Shown: positions 43,759 through 55,559, numbered from the stretch's first letter. The stretch: DNA of 64,000 nt from Nipponacmea schrenckii (GCA_030562195.1 CM060203.1:2122208-2186207); one strand, 5' to 3'. The notes: a model not told the origin generated them from the sequence alone. Made by a program: numbers and translations.

Positions 43759-43993
43759 GTAATATTTTAATATTAAAAAATAAAAAATTATTTTAAAATA
43801 AGAAAATAGATTGTTGGCCACATATTAGAATTTGTTTATCCAAGTTATTATTTAGAATATAGATAACAGTGTATGAGATTTATCAGCATGCTATTCTGAC
43901 CTTTCGGTCAGAAATTAAAGTGTCCACCACTCTATGCATATATTCTTTCTGGACTATTTATAAAAGTCTGAAATAACGTTTTTATCTTCGTAG

Positions 43994-44141
43994 AATTTTT
44001 GGTTTTGTCGCAAGAAAACAAGGAGGGATATCCGACAACTCGTGTCATTTGTTTGCTGAACTGGATCCTGAACAACCGGCGTCTGCCATCGTCAACTTTG
44101 TTACAAAGGTTATGATAGGTCAAAGCAAGCCCAAATCTTAG
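43994..44141 (+). CDS. Tensin exon 19 of window: PTB C-terminus and stop
   Basis: Acceptor TCTTCGTAG opens the last coding exon, 148 bp including stop TAG. It encodes [20 protein letters not shown], then [20 protein letters not shown] and a short tail. [15 protein letters not shown] and the helix AIVNFV are the closing elements of tensin PTB domains. Confidence 0.97.
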
Positions 44142-44775
44142 AACGAAGAATTTGATTGGACTATTTATCAAAATGCAAGATGTTCATTGGACATTTTTCT
44201 AGCCTTGTTAATCTGTCTTTCACCAAGTGTTCAGCTAAGATAGAGAAACTGTGTTGGATCAGATCTTACGGTTGTGTGTGGAGACATAATTTTCAAGTTA
44301 TAATGTATTTGCATAAATTTATTTTTCAATTGTTAATATATTTAAACCACGGTTAAATACGTTGAGGGACTATTTTCTTGTTGGCTGATGATTTGAGTGA
44401 TTTGTCCAAATTACTTAACCAATTACCAAAGAAATAAAATGGTATCATAGTTTCTTTGATAGAGGCAGAATTTACTCATACCAAAACAAACATCAAACAA
44501 GGTGGAGTCATGTATTCCTACTCAACCAAGAAGAAAATAGTTCCAGTAGTGAACAGAATCTAGATTTATAGAAGCTTTTTATTATCTCCCCTTATTGTGT
44601 GTGATAAACTTGTATATTGATTTTATCGCCCCCTAGCTTCGCATATAAAATTATGGCTTTGTAGATACGTGGAAAGTCTTTTATATGATATTGTACAGTT
44701 TTTTTTGTGTTTGAATCTTGAGATTAGTTTGTTATTTTGTTAGAGCATAAAAAATGGACGAGGAGGCCCAATAAA
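44142..44775 (+). other. Tensin 3' UTR with candidate poly(A) signals
   Basis: The sequence after the stop is A+T-rich and non-coding. AATAAA hexamers lie at 44433-44438 and 44770-44775. The true cleavage site cannot be chosen from sequence, and the UTR could run further into the AT-rich region up to about 47.6 kb. Confidence 0.5.
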
Positions 44776-47610
44776 TAATGATTTATTAAATGGCCAAGGT
44801 GGTTATTATATATAAATATCTATATCTATATATATATATTACAAATGACTTCAGCTTATAATTGCTGGGGGTCCAAGAATCATATAAAGAATAGAAAAGA
44901 TGCTAGTATAGGTGAACATCGACACCAGGTGAACATTGACACCAGGTGTCTGTAACAATACTGTCCAAGCTTTAAGGTGTTCAAATAATTGGCAATCGCC
45001 AAGAAGACTTATTCACTTCAATACCTCAAAACTTGTGGTATGACAAACTAAAAATAGTTGACATAAAGCATTATTATAACGTCATAATATGAATAGTTCT
45101 AAAACTATTAAATAACAATAGATTTCGAACTATTAAATTACAATAGTTCTAAAACTATTACATTACAAAGTTCTAAAACTATTACATTACAATAGTTCTC
45201 AAACTATTAAATTACAATAGTTCTCAAACTATTAAATTACAATAGTTCTAAAACTATTAAATTACAATAGTTCTCAAACTATTAAATTACATTAGTTCTA
45301 AAACTATTAAATTACAATAGTTCTCAAACTATTAAATTACAATAGTTCTCAAACTATTAAATTACAATAGTTCTCAAACTATTAAATTACAATAGTTCTC
45401 AAACTATTAAATTACAATAGTTCTCAAACTATTAAAGTGCTATGTAGATTAAAGACTAGATTTTGAAAGCCGATCAAAATGTTACAACTTATATTGTTTT
45501 ATTATGATTATGAAATTAGGTACATTTTATTCGTTAATATTATTTATATCTAATTATTTTTATTATTATTATGATATCCTTGAGTGCTTGAATGGGGCAC
45601 GGAAACACAAGGAATTTTATTACTGTTGTTTTATGTTGTACTTTTTAAAACTGTGTCTTTTTATTTTACTGTTTATATCCTGCCACAAGTGTTTTCTCTA
45701 AAATAATAGATTCTTTTAAAATTTCATTTAATTTGCCACTAGTTGATGTTATTGCTGCTAAAAATGTGGATGTCTTAATGTTGACTTTTGTGAAATGGTC
45801 AATTTTTAGAGCATTTTTAGCAATGCTGTGTTTGTGGAAATGTTCAGAAAGCTCTCGGGGAAGGCAACTTTTTACTTCTATCTTGCTTTTAGATGAAATA
45901 TATATTACCTCTTTGTTATTGTATCTTTTTGTTGTCTATGGTGCTCTTTGTTACAATGTTGTATAATTATATTTTTATTATTTTTAACCAATCAGATCGT
46001 TGGAGATCTGAAGTCCTGTACACTATAAGTCGCATCTGCTGTATTCGTTATATTGAAATGTAACCTACTGATTGAAATGCTTGTACAGCAAAGGGTCATT
46101 TGGGCAGAAACACCATAGCTTCAAAACAGATTAATATTGCTGTTATAAAACCATAAAAACTGATTTTCAGCAATTAGTTGTGATGTTTCTGCCAGGTGCC
46201 CCTGATTTATTATACCCAATTATTGTATAAAATGTATACCATCATAACGAAATCGATCATAATAACACAGCTTATACTGTCTATATGTGAATATATAAAT
46301 ATACGCGACATGGAGACCACCCCCCCAAATTAATATTTTTAGTTTTTCAAAAAATAACTGCCAAGTGGCTGCCGAATGCACACAAGATGGTAATTGAAAT
46401 CCAATGTGCTACTTAACTCGTGCACAAATATACACGGAAATAAGGTTATTTTTTTGTCTTAACTTATTTCCCAAATATGGCAATGATGGTATCATTATTA
46501 TTATTTCAAGTGTTAGTTATTGGTGCTGACAGGGCAGTTATTGTTGTGTACATGTATATATCAGCATAATTATTGTATAAGTCTTAAGCTATGTGGCCTG
46601 GGTTTTATCCTCATTATAATAGAGATATGATATATAAAACAGGGGTGTTTCTGATCTGATCAAGTTTGCTTACGTATATGATGAAATAACACAATTATTG
46701 CTGATTATTTAAATTTATGCAAATGTTGTTAGTTGTTTATGAGGTCATTGCAAAATATTTGCTATAGTTGCAGACGGAAGCCCCCCCTGCATGCTGTTAA
46801 GTTATTATTAACTATTATCCCTCCATTATATAAGTTCATTAGAAAGACATCCCTCAGTTACTTTTTTTTAGGGTTACCTTCCCTCTTTTGTTAGATTCTT
46901 AGAATATTTTTGGTTTTATTGCAAAATAGACTTCCTCTTTTTCATTTCATTTGATAAATTTTTGTTGTTTTTTTTTAGTTAATTTCAAAATTGAAAATTT
47001 CATATTTTGGATAAGATTTACTTTGTTGGTTGGAAAAATCCAAGTATCTTGTGGACAAATCACAAATTTAATTTCGTTTAAAAAATGTACATAGTAATTG
47101 AAGTGCCATTTCCCTATTTTTTCATCATTTGAAAATCATCTAGAGCTATCTATGCATGGGTGTGTTCAAGTTTCCTAATTAAAAAAGAGTAAAATAACAT
47201 TTAAAGATGAAAAGATGAAGTTTAGCAGAGTTGTTCAAAACTGTTTATCAAAATAATAGTTTCAACATATATTAACTCCAATAGCAACTCCCCAATTTTC
47301 CAAATTAGCAAGTTTACCCAAAGAATTTTCAACTGTAGCTATTTCTTTTTTTAATTTGAATCAAGTTGAAAGAAAATGTTTACAGTCGACTATGTTCAGG
47401 ATTCAGTTAGATATTTAAATTCTGATCTGACAACCCCAAATAGAGATCTAGTTAATTCAAATATTAGTCGTTAGGCTGGAGATGGACTGTTTAGATATTA
47501 ATCTATTAATTATTTACATTATTGGTCTCAAATATAAATAAATAATATTAATAAAATCATCTTTATATAAACCCGTGTTTTGTTTTGAAAATCCTGGAAA
47601 AAATGAAATT
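44776..47610. other. AT-rich stretch with no supported gene
   Basis: I see no exon with supported borders here. The open frames at about 45504-45966 are low-complexity Phe/Leu/Tyr-rich readings of A+T-rich sequence. The stretch contains the 25-bp palindromic array (45092-45437) and is otherwise unremarkable. Part of it may belong to a long tensin 3' UTR. Confidence 0.6.
45092..45437. repeat. 25-bp palindromic minisatellite, about 14 copies
   Basis: The unit is AATAGTTCTCAAACTATT followed by AAATTAC. AATAGTT and AACTATT are inverted complements, so every unit is a hairpin with a 4-base loop, and neighbouring units can pair across the AAATTAC spacer too. The first copies are variants (CTAAA for CTCAA); the later ones are nearly identical. 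Confidence 0.93.
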
Positions 47611-47619
47611 ACTCAGACG

Positions 47620-47711
47620 GTTTACCAGGTACTAGACGGTTTACCAGGTACTAGACGGTTTACCAGGTACTAGACGGTTTACCAGGTACTAGACGGTTTA
47701 CCAGGTACTAG
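47620..47711. repeat. 19-bp repeat, 5 copies
   Basis: ACGGTTTACCAGGTACTAG is repeated five times without change, directly ahead of the large minisatellite. The identity of the copies suggests recent expansion. Confidence 0.93.
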
Positions 47712-47729
47712 AAAGTATCAAAAAAACAA

Positions 47730-50700
47730 TGGTCCGCTCCCACATATATACAACATGTACTGATGCACATTATAGTTGGTAGTCTACTATATCCTAGTGC
47801 ACATTATACACGAAAAATACTTGGGTGTGTACTATAAACCGGTGCAAAAAATACTGGAGTGTGTACTATATACTGGTGAGAAAAATACTATATACCGGTG
47901 CGCATTTTACTCAGGTGCGTACTATTAACTGGTGCGCATTTTACTCGGGTGCGTACTTTTAACTGGTGCACATTATACTCATGTGTGTACTTTATTTTGG
48001 TGTACATTATAATCGAGTGTGTACTATATAACGGTGCGCATTATACTAAGGTGTGTACTATATACTGGTGCGCATTATACTCGGGTGTGTACTATACTGC
48101 TGCGCATTATACTCAGGTGTGTACTTTAAACTGGTGCGAAAAATACTCTGGTTTTTACTTAAAACTGGTGCACATCATGCTCGTGTGTGTACTATACACT
48201 GAGGCGCATTATACTCGGGTGTGTACTATATACTGGTGCGCATTATACTCGGGTGTGTACTATACTGGTGCGCATTATACTCGGTGGGTTCTATATAATG
48301 GTGCGCATTATTCTCGGGTGTGTTCTATATACTGGTGCGCATTATACTCGGGTCTGTACTATATACCGGTGCGCATTATACTCAGGTGTGTACTATATAT
48401 CGGTGCGCATTATATTCGGGTGTGTACTATACTGCTGCGCATTATACTCAGGTGTGTACTTTAAACTGGTGCGAAAAATACTCTGGTTTGTACTAAAAAC
48501 TGGTGCGCATCATGCTCGTGTGTGTACTATACACTGGTGCGCATTATACTCGGGTGTGTACTATATACTGGTGCGCATTATACTCGGATGTGTACTATAC
48601 TGGTGCGCATTATACTCAGGTGTGTACCTTATACTGGTGCGCATTATACTCGGGTGGGTTCTATATAATGGTGCGCATTATTCTCGGGTGTGTACTATTA
48701 ACTGGTGCGCATTATACTCGGGTGTGTTCTATATACTGGTGCGCATTATACTCGGGTCTGTACTATATGCCGGTGCGCATTTTACTCAGGTGCGTACTAT
48801 TAACTGGTGCACATTATACTCGGGTGCGTACTTTTAACTGGTGCACATTATACTCGTGTGTGTACTATATTTTGGTGTACATTATAATCGAGTGTGTACT
48901 ATATAACGGTGCGCATTATACTAAGGTGTGTACTATATACTGGTGCGCATTATACTCGGGTGTGTACTATACTGCTGCGCATTATACTCAGGTGTGTACT
49001 TTAAACTGGTGCGAAAAATACTCTGGTTTGTACTAAAAACTGGTGCGCATCATGCTCGTGTGTGTACTATACACTGGTGCGCATTATACTCGGGTGTGTA
49101 CTATATACTGGTGCGCATTATACTCGGGTGTGTACTATACTGGTGCGCATTATACTCGGGTGGGTTCTATATAATGGTGCGCATTATTCTCGGGTGTGTA
49201 CTATTAACTGGTGCGCATTATACTCGGTGTGTTCTATATACTGGTGCGCATTATACTCGGGTCTGTACTATATACCGGTGCGCATTTTACTCAGGTGCGT
49301 ACTATTAACTGGTGCACATTATACTCGGGTGCGTACTTTTAACTGGTGCACATTATACTCGTGTGTGTACTATATTTTGGTGTACATTATAATCGAGTGT
49401 GTACTATATAACGGTGCGCATTATACGAAGGTGTGTACTATATACTGGTGCGCATTATACTCGGGTGTGTACTATACTGCTGCGCATTATACTCAGGTGT
49501 GTACTTTAAACTGGTGCGAAAAATACTCTGGTTTGTACTAAAAACTGGTGCGCATCTTGCTCGTGTGTGTACTATATACTGGTGCGCATTATACTCGGGT
49601 GTGTACTATACTGGTGCGCATTATACTCGGGTGTGTACTATACTGGTGCGCATTATACTCGGGTGGGTTCTATATAATGGTGCGCATTATTCTCGGGTGT
49701 GTACTATTAACTGGTGCGCATTATACTCGGGTGTGTTCTATATACTGGTCCGATTTATACTTGGGTGTGTACTAAAAAACTGGTGCGCATTATACTCGGG
49801 TGTGTACTATGTACTGGTGCGCATTATACTCGGGTGTGTACTATACTGGTGCGCATTATACTCAGGTGCGTACTATATACTGGTGCGCATTATACTCGGG
49901 CGTATTCTATATACTGGTGCGCATTATACTCGGGTGTGTTCTAAATTCTGGTGCGCATTATACTCTGGTGTGTACTATGTACTGGTGCGCATTATACTCG
50001 GGTGTGTACTATACTGGTGCGCATTATACTCGGGTGTGTACTAAAAAACTGGTGCGCATTATACTCTGGTGTGTACTATGTACTGGTGCGCATTATACTC
50101 GGGTGTGTACTATACTGGTGCGCATTATACTCGGGTGCGTACTATATACTGTTGTGTATTATACTCGGGTGTGTACTATATGTTGGTGCGAATTATGCTC
50201 GTGTGTGTAATATATTTCGGTGTGCATTTTACTCGGGTTCGCACTATATACTGGTGCGCACTTTACTCTGGTGTGTACTATATACTGGTGCGCATTATAC
50301 TCGGTATGTACTGGTGCACATTATACTAGGGTGCGCACTACATATTGGTGCGCATTATACTCGGGTGTGTAATATATACTGGTGCGCATTTTACTCGGGC
50401 GTGTACTATATGCTGGTGTGCATTATACTTGGATTTGTACTCTATGCTGGTGCGTAATATACTTGGGTGTGTATTGGTGCGCATAATACTCGGGTGCGAA
50501 CTATATACTGGTGCGCATTATATTCGGGTGTATACTATATATTGGTGCGCATGATATTCGGGTGTGTACTATGTACTAAGTATACTGATGCGCATTATAC
50601 TCAGATGTGTACAGTATACTGGTGCGCATTATACTCAGGTGTGTACTATATACTGGTGCACATTATACTCAGGTGTGTACTATGTATTTGTGCGAATTAT

Positions 50701-52240
50701 ACTTGGGTGTGTACTGGTGCACATTATACTGGGGTACATACTATATACTGGTGCGCATTATACTCGTTTGTGTACTGGTGCGCATTATACTCGTTTGTGT
50801 ACTTGTGCGCATTATACTCGGGTGCGCACTATATACTTGTGCGCATTATTCTCGGGTGTGTACTATATACTGGTGCGCATTATACTCGGGTGCGTACTAT
50901 ATTTGTGCACATTATACTCGGGTGTATACTATATATTGAAGCGTATTATACTCGGCTGTGTACTATATATTTGTGCGCATTATGCTCGTGTGTGTACTAT
51001 ATACGGATGCGCATTTTACTCAGGTGCGCACTATATACTGGTGCGCATTATACTCGGGTGTGTACTATATATTGGTGCGAATTATACTCGGGTGTGTACT
51101 ATATATTGGCGCGCATAATACTCGGGTGCACACTTTATACTGGTGCGCATTATATGCTGGTGCACATAATACTCGGTGAGCACTATATACTGGTGCGCAT
51201 TATATGCTGGTGCGCACTATATACTGGTGCTTATTATATTATACTCAAGTATATTAATATATTAATACAGCCCTAACTATCACGCATTATACACGGGTTC
51301 GCACTATATACTAGCGCATAATACTCAGGTGCGCACTATATAGTGGTATTGTAATTAAGTGTATACTATATATTGGTGCGCATTATACTCGTGTGTGTAC
51401 TATATACCGGTGCGCATTTTACTCGGGTGCGCACTATATAATGGTGGGCACTATACTCAGATGTGTACTATATTCGGGTGTATACTATATATTGGTGCGC
51501 ATTATATTCGGGTGTGTACTATATACTGATGGACATTATACTCAGATGTGTACTGTATACCGGTGCGAAAAATACTCGGTTGTGTACTATATACCGGTGT
51601 GCATTATACTCAGGTGTGTACTATATACTGGTGCGCATTATACCCGGGTGCGTACTATATACTGGTGCGCATTATATTCGGGTTTATACTATATATTGGT
51701 GCGAATTATACTCGAGTGCTAACTATATACTGGGGCGCATTTACTCAGGTGTGTACTATATACTGGGGCGCATTTACTCAGGTGTGTACTATATACTGGT
51801 GCGCATTATACTCGGGTGTGTACTATGTACTGGTGTGCATTATACTCGGGTGCGCACTATATACTGGTGCGCATTATACTCGGGTGTATACTATATACTG
51901 GTGCGCATTATACTCGGGTGTATACTATATACTGGTACGCATAATACTCGTGTGTGTAATATATTTCGGTGTGCATTTTACTCGGGTTCGCACTATATAC
52001 TGGTGCGCACTGTCCTCTGGTGTGCACTATATACTGGTGCGCATTATACTCGGTATGTACTGGTGCATATTATACTAGGGTGCGCACTACAAATTGGTGC
52101 GCATTATACTCGGGTGTGTAATATATACTGGTGCGCATTATACTCGGGTGTATACAATACTGGTGTGCATTATACTCGGGTGTATACAATACTGGTGTGC
52201 ATTATACTCGGGTGTGTACAATACTGGTGTGCATTATATT
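47730..52240 (+). repeat. 34-bp dimeric minisatellite, main block (about 4.5 kb)
   Basis: The typical unit is two related 17-mers, GTGCGCATTATACTCGG then GTGTGTACTATATACTG. They share GTG-G-A-TATA spacing, so a 17-bp ancestor probably dimerised. Because 34 is not a multiple of three, three units are read as a 34-residue peptide period, and since the unit lacks stops on the plus strand, many overlapping open frames arise (for example 47898-48464 and 50467-51276). These are not genes. Longer segments of many units recur (starts near 47901, 48776 and 49281), so there is higher-order duplication. Confidence 0.95.
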
Positions 52241-52846
52241 CGTTGCCCCCCTGAAAATAAGGCAACCATCTGAGCTACAAATGGCCATTACAAGTAATTT
52301 AACACGTTAAGAAGGAAAAAAAATTTATATTTTAAACCCCCCTTCTTGAAATTTGATTATCCTTAAAGTAAATACCCTAACCAAAAAAGAGATTACAACC
52401 GAGGTTATTGGGGACCAATTAAAAAAATGGCCTTAATATAACAAATCAGTATAATGGACCATTTAGTACCACCTCAATATACTGCGCACTATATAGCCGC
52501 CCTAGTATTGTGCAATATACTGTACGTCACCATATATGCGCATATATAACACCATATATCGCCATGTACTAGTACAGCAAGAGTACTATGTGTACAGGTA
52601 CAAACGATATAAATCGGACGCATATATAGTCACTGGTAGATAATCCACCAGTTATAGTACTTCACAATATACCTGACCCTTTATTACGTGACATTAACCT
52701 ACTATTTTTGCGCATTAATACTATATAATTAATATATAATAAACATATTGCGCTCTTTCTCATATTACGCTCGATTAATCATATATCAGTAACACAAGAT
52801 TAAATCTTATATTGTCAACTAGTTTGCCCCTGTGCTTTCGTTATTC
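52241..52846. other. Non-repetitive gap with degenerate minisatellite fragments
   Basis: The minisatellite ends at TTATATTCGTTG and is followed by unique sequence with GCCCCCCTG and AAACCCCCCTTC. Then, from about 52480, come scattered TGCGCAC, TATATAC and GTACTAG words that look like decayed minisatellite. No gene is visible. Confidence 0.5.
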
Positions 52847-52897
52847 ATTCATTATTAGTTCAGCGACCCTCGAAAGGAGACGCATCTATATCTTTTT
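52847..52897. repeat. Inverted terminal repeat, 3' end of short DIRS element
   Basis: The 51 bp begin ATTCATTATTAGTTCAGCGA and end ATCTATATCTTTTT. They are the exact reverse complement of 54851-54901. Confidence 0.92.
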
Positions 52898-53763
52898 CAC
52901 CCGCGAAATCATCCAAATAATTAGAATAATAAAGCCACACCGTGTGAAAATAAAGGCTACAGCATCAGTGAGACGTTGACAAATTTGCGCTGCCGATCTA
53001 AGTCCCATGCACTGTGTCAAAAAATATGTGATTGTTATAACTAAATCCTACCAAATTAACGTCCCCGGGATCTATGGGAATTTTGGCGGTAAGCCCGTTG
53101 TAAATCACGCTTATAGAGAAAACATCCTCTGCCCTTAGCTTTAACAATGTCCATTAGATCGTCAACTTTAGGGAAGGCTAAATTTACTGTTTTGTCTAGG
53201 TAGACATCCTTCTGAATACCATCATTTATGGAATGACCCTTGGGAAAACTTAAGTCTAAAATGATCCTTCGTTCGTCACCACTACCTTTTGGAACCGTGT
53301 TTAAAGGGGATATTGCGAAGGCCCCGAAAGGACTAGCTGAGAACGGTCCGATAATTGCTCCATATTTGAATTCACATACTAAATAGTCCCTAACAGCCAA
53401 ACCAAAATCCCTTGCACCTTTATGGTTGACTACAGAGGCTCTTTGTAGAGGAATATCACCTTTAAATCCAATCGGAAATCCAAACTCAATTAAATCACAT
53501 ATTGTATCCCTATCAGCATATCCAGTGAGATTCTTCCGAAAAAATTCAACTTGCAAATTTGAAGGAATGGGTATTCTGCAACCGGCAAAATTCGGTTTTC
53601 CAGAAGCTTTTATTTGTTCGTTTGCTGTGATGATGTTTGCGTATGAAATCGATTCGAAGGAAGTCGAACCCAGTTCTGAACACAAAAAACAGTTATCAGG
53701 GATACAAAAGTCTGGTGTGACGGGTTGGAAATGTCCATTTAACTCGTAATCGTTGAGGTTCTG
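52898..53763 (-). pseudogene. DIRS-type reverse transcriptase, 5' part, frameshifted
   Basis: The frame begins directly after the gag stop and stays open to 53056. Recognisable RT blocks are AAIxGPFSASPF-type sequence (GAIIGPFSASPFGAFAISPL), ERRIILDLSFPKGHSINDGI and KRDLQRAYRQ, typical of the RT_DIRS1 group. A frameshift just after YRQ (about 53085) and further small indels move the rest (IPIDPGDVNLVGFSY, then MGLRSAAQICQRLTDAVAF) into other frames. The YLDD catalytic box is at 52908-52919. The thumb, RNase H and recombinase are absent. It cannot give active protein by itself. Confidence 0.8.
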
Positions 53764-54819
53764 TCAGATGTCTGAGAGCTTATTTGGGCAACTGGATGAA
53801 CATTCAGGATGTTCCAGCTTCTTATTGTCTTTTTTCCAACAAGCTGCACAAAAGTGTTCAACCTCACAATTCTGGCCACGAATAATCTGATTATGAATTG
53901 AACCTTGTGAACACTTATTTCGCTGAAATAAGGTACAAAACCAAACTAAATCGTCCCTACTTGATGCGGTGGGTTTGGATTCGAACGTACGATTATTTGC
54001 TTTTCTCTCAGACATGAGGGTGGATTTAATATAAGGCATCAAAATAGTATCCATCTCCCGATAATCATCAAGCCATGTAGACATGCCCATTTCAATTTTT
54101 CGCACTATAGCGGCATAGTATTCTAAAAGGCCCTTCCATTCATATACATCCGTAAAATAAACCATCCTTTTCAATAAGGACACTCTACCCTGTCTCTCCG
54201 AGGCGGATATCTTCGAGCTAGAAATTATCTGTAATTCGCCGGCTACAAACAAATTTAAAGGAAGATCGCTGAAACCAAGATTACGACTAGCGAAACGGAA
54301 CTGCAAATTCGACTGAGGCCAGCTCTGGGGGAACATCACTCTATCAGAGGATTTGGCTTGGATTCCTGATTTGTTTGATTTCGGGTTTTCTCTCATAGTT
54401 TGATCTGGGTCTGTATCAGAGTCACTATCGTCAAAGCCAAGATCACTAAGCTGTCTCTCGACTTCGTTCTGGAGATTGGGAATCGTACGAAGGTCTTGGA
54501 TATTGAGAATGGAAGTTTTTGAAAGAGGTTTACCTTTAGAAGAGGCCTTTAGTTGAGCTTCTTTTAGACGTTGTCTACTTTCAAGCAACTCAGCTTTCAG
54601 TCTACGCTTGGCACTATCGGCTTCGATACGTTCAGCTTCTTCAGTGTTCCGTCTTATTTCCAGAAGCATTTGCTCCACTGTTATTTCTTCATCTTCCAAA
54701 GACGTATCGTTGATTACTACGTCATCGATCGTTGAATTCGAATCCACGGGTGCAGTTTCGTCTGTGTCAACAAAGGATACATTTCCTTTAGCATGCCTTA
54801 ATTGTGCTGTCGCCGCCAT
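53764..54819 (-). CDS. Gag-like ORF of short DIRS element (351 aa)
   Basis: The start ATG (MAATAQL) lies 32 bp inside the terminal repeat. Residues 1-45 are acidic. Residues about 48-95 are Glu/Lys/Arg-rich and probably coiled-coil (MLLEIRRNTEEAERIEADSA). The C-terminus has a Cys/His cluster (WFCTLFQRNKC, VEHFCAACWKK, PECSSSCP), as in gag-like proteins of DIRS elements, probably for RNA binding. The stop is a TGA at 53764-53766 and the RT frame follows in the same frame, so the two ORFs are separated by this single stop codon. Readthrough or a C-to-T change of CGA could explain it. Confidence 0.75.
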   Translation of the reverse strand: MAATAQLRHAKGNVSFVDTDETAPVDSNSTIDDVVINDTSLEDEEITVEQMLLEIRRNTEEAERIEADSAKRRLKAELLESRQRLKEAQLKASSKGKPLSKTSILNIQDLRTIPNLQNEVERQLSDLGFDDSDSDTDPDQTMRENPKSNKSGIQAKSSDRVMFPQSWPQSNLQFRFASRNLGFSDLPLNLFVAGELQIISSSKISASERQGRVSLLKRMVYFTDVYEWKGLLEYYAAIVRKIEMGMSTWLDDYREMDTILMPYIKSTLMSERKANNRTFESKPTASSRDDLVWFCTLFQRNKCSQGSIHNQIIRGQNCEVEHFCAACWKKDNKKLEHPECSSSCPNKLSDI

Positions 54820-54850
54820 ATTTCAAAGTCGCAGATTAAACAACATAAAT

Positions 54851-54901
54851 AAAAAGATATAGATGCGTCTCCTTTCGAGGGTCGCTGAACTAATAATGAA
54901 T
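54851..54901. repeat. Inverted terminal repeat, 5' end of short DIRS element
   Basis: It ends CGCTGAACTAATAATGAAT and is identical in reverse complement to 52847-52897. The gag ATG lies just inside it. Confidence 0.92.
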
Positions 54902-55145
54902 TCTATGTACTTGTAAAGCGATAATTGAAACTAGCATAGGTATTAACATCATTTTTTTTTTTTTCTTTTTTTTTTCTTTTTTTGGAGGCCTCTGGCTTGG
55001 CGGCATTTGTAGTAATTAGAATGATGTGTACAATTCCCATTAACTATTGTATATGTAAATGTTTGTGATTCATTTGTACCTATGTTACATTTTTTCGCCA
55101 TAATAAATAATAATAATTAAAAAAAAATATTGACTTGCGTTTTAG
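54902..55145. other. T-rich tract and possible LINE-like 3' tail
   Basis: A T/C-rich run (about 54953-54982) is followed by about 120 bp that end in CCATAATAAATAATAATAAT and an A run, just where the minisatellite restarts. A TAA-rich tail with a terminal A run is common at the 3' end of non-LTR elements. No coding part remains, so the assignment is tentative. Confidence 0.3.
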
Positions 55146-55515
55146 TTGCGACATGGTAATTATACTCGGGTGTATACTATATATTGGTGCAAATTATTCT
55201 CGTGTGTGTACTATATACCGGTGCGCATTTTACTCGGTGCGCATTATACTCGTCTGTGTACTATATACGGATGCGCATTTTACTTAGTTGCGCATTATAC
55301 TTTAGTGTGCACTATATACCGGGGCGCATTTTACTCGGGTGTGTACTATAATCTGGTGCGTATTATACTCTGGTGTTTACTGTTGCGCATTATACTTGGG
55401 TCCGTACTGTTCACAGGTGAGCATTATACTCAGGTGTGTACTATACTGTTGCGCATTTTACTCTGGTCCGTACTATATACTGATGCGCATTATACTCGGG
55501 TGTGTACTTTACTGG
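55146..55515 (+). repeat. 34-bp minisatellite, second block, same orientation
   Basis: The same 34-bp unit resumes (ATTATACTCGGGTGTATACT and so on) after the inserted segment, with more diverged and shortened copies than in the main block. The open frame 55146-55574 is again a product of the stop-free unit. Confidence 0.88.
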
Positions 55516-55559
55516 TGCGCAGAATGCTTCCGTTTGTAATACCCACAAATAGTATAACC

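Larger units (their letters stand above)
52847..54901 (-). mobile_element. Short DIRS-type retrotransposon derivative with 51-bp inverted ends
   Basis: Perfect 51-bp inverted repeats (52847-52897 and 54851-54901) bound a 2,055-bp element. On the minus strand it carries a gag-like frame and then the first two thirds of a DIRS-type reverse transcriptase. RNase H and tyrosine recombinase are missing. The RT sequence ends about 11 bp before the downstream inverted repeat, immediately after the YLDD box, so an internal deletion joined RT to the terminus. No clear target duplication is seen, as expected for this class. It sits between blocks of the 34-bp minisatellite. Confidence 0.8.

Noticed and set aside
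45504..45966. Two ORFs downstream of tensin
   Set aside because: They are Phe/Tyr/Leu-rich readings of A+T-rich sequence without homology or splice borders.
47898..52254. Many overlapping open frames coding Cys/Tyr/Ile-rich repeat proteins
   Set aside because: They follow from a stop-free 34-bp tandem unit. The same peptides appear in several frames, and there is no sign of splice sites, signal peptides or codon constraint.
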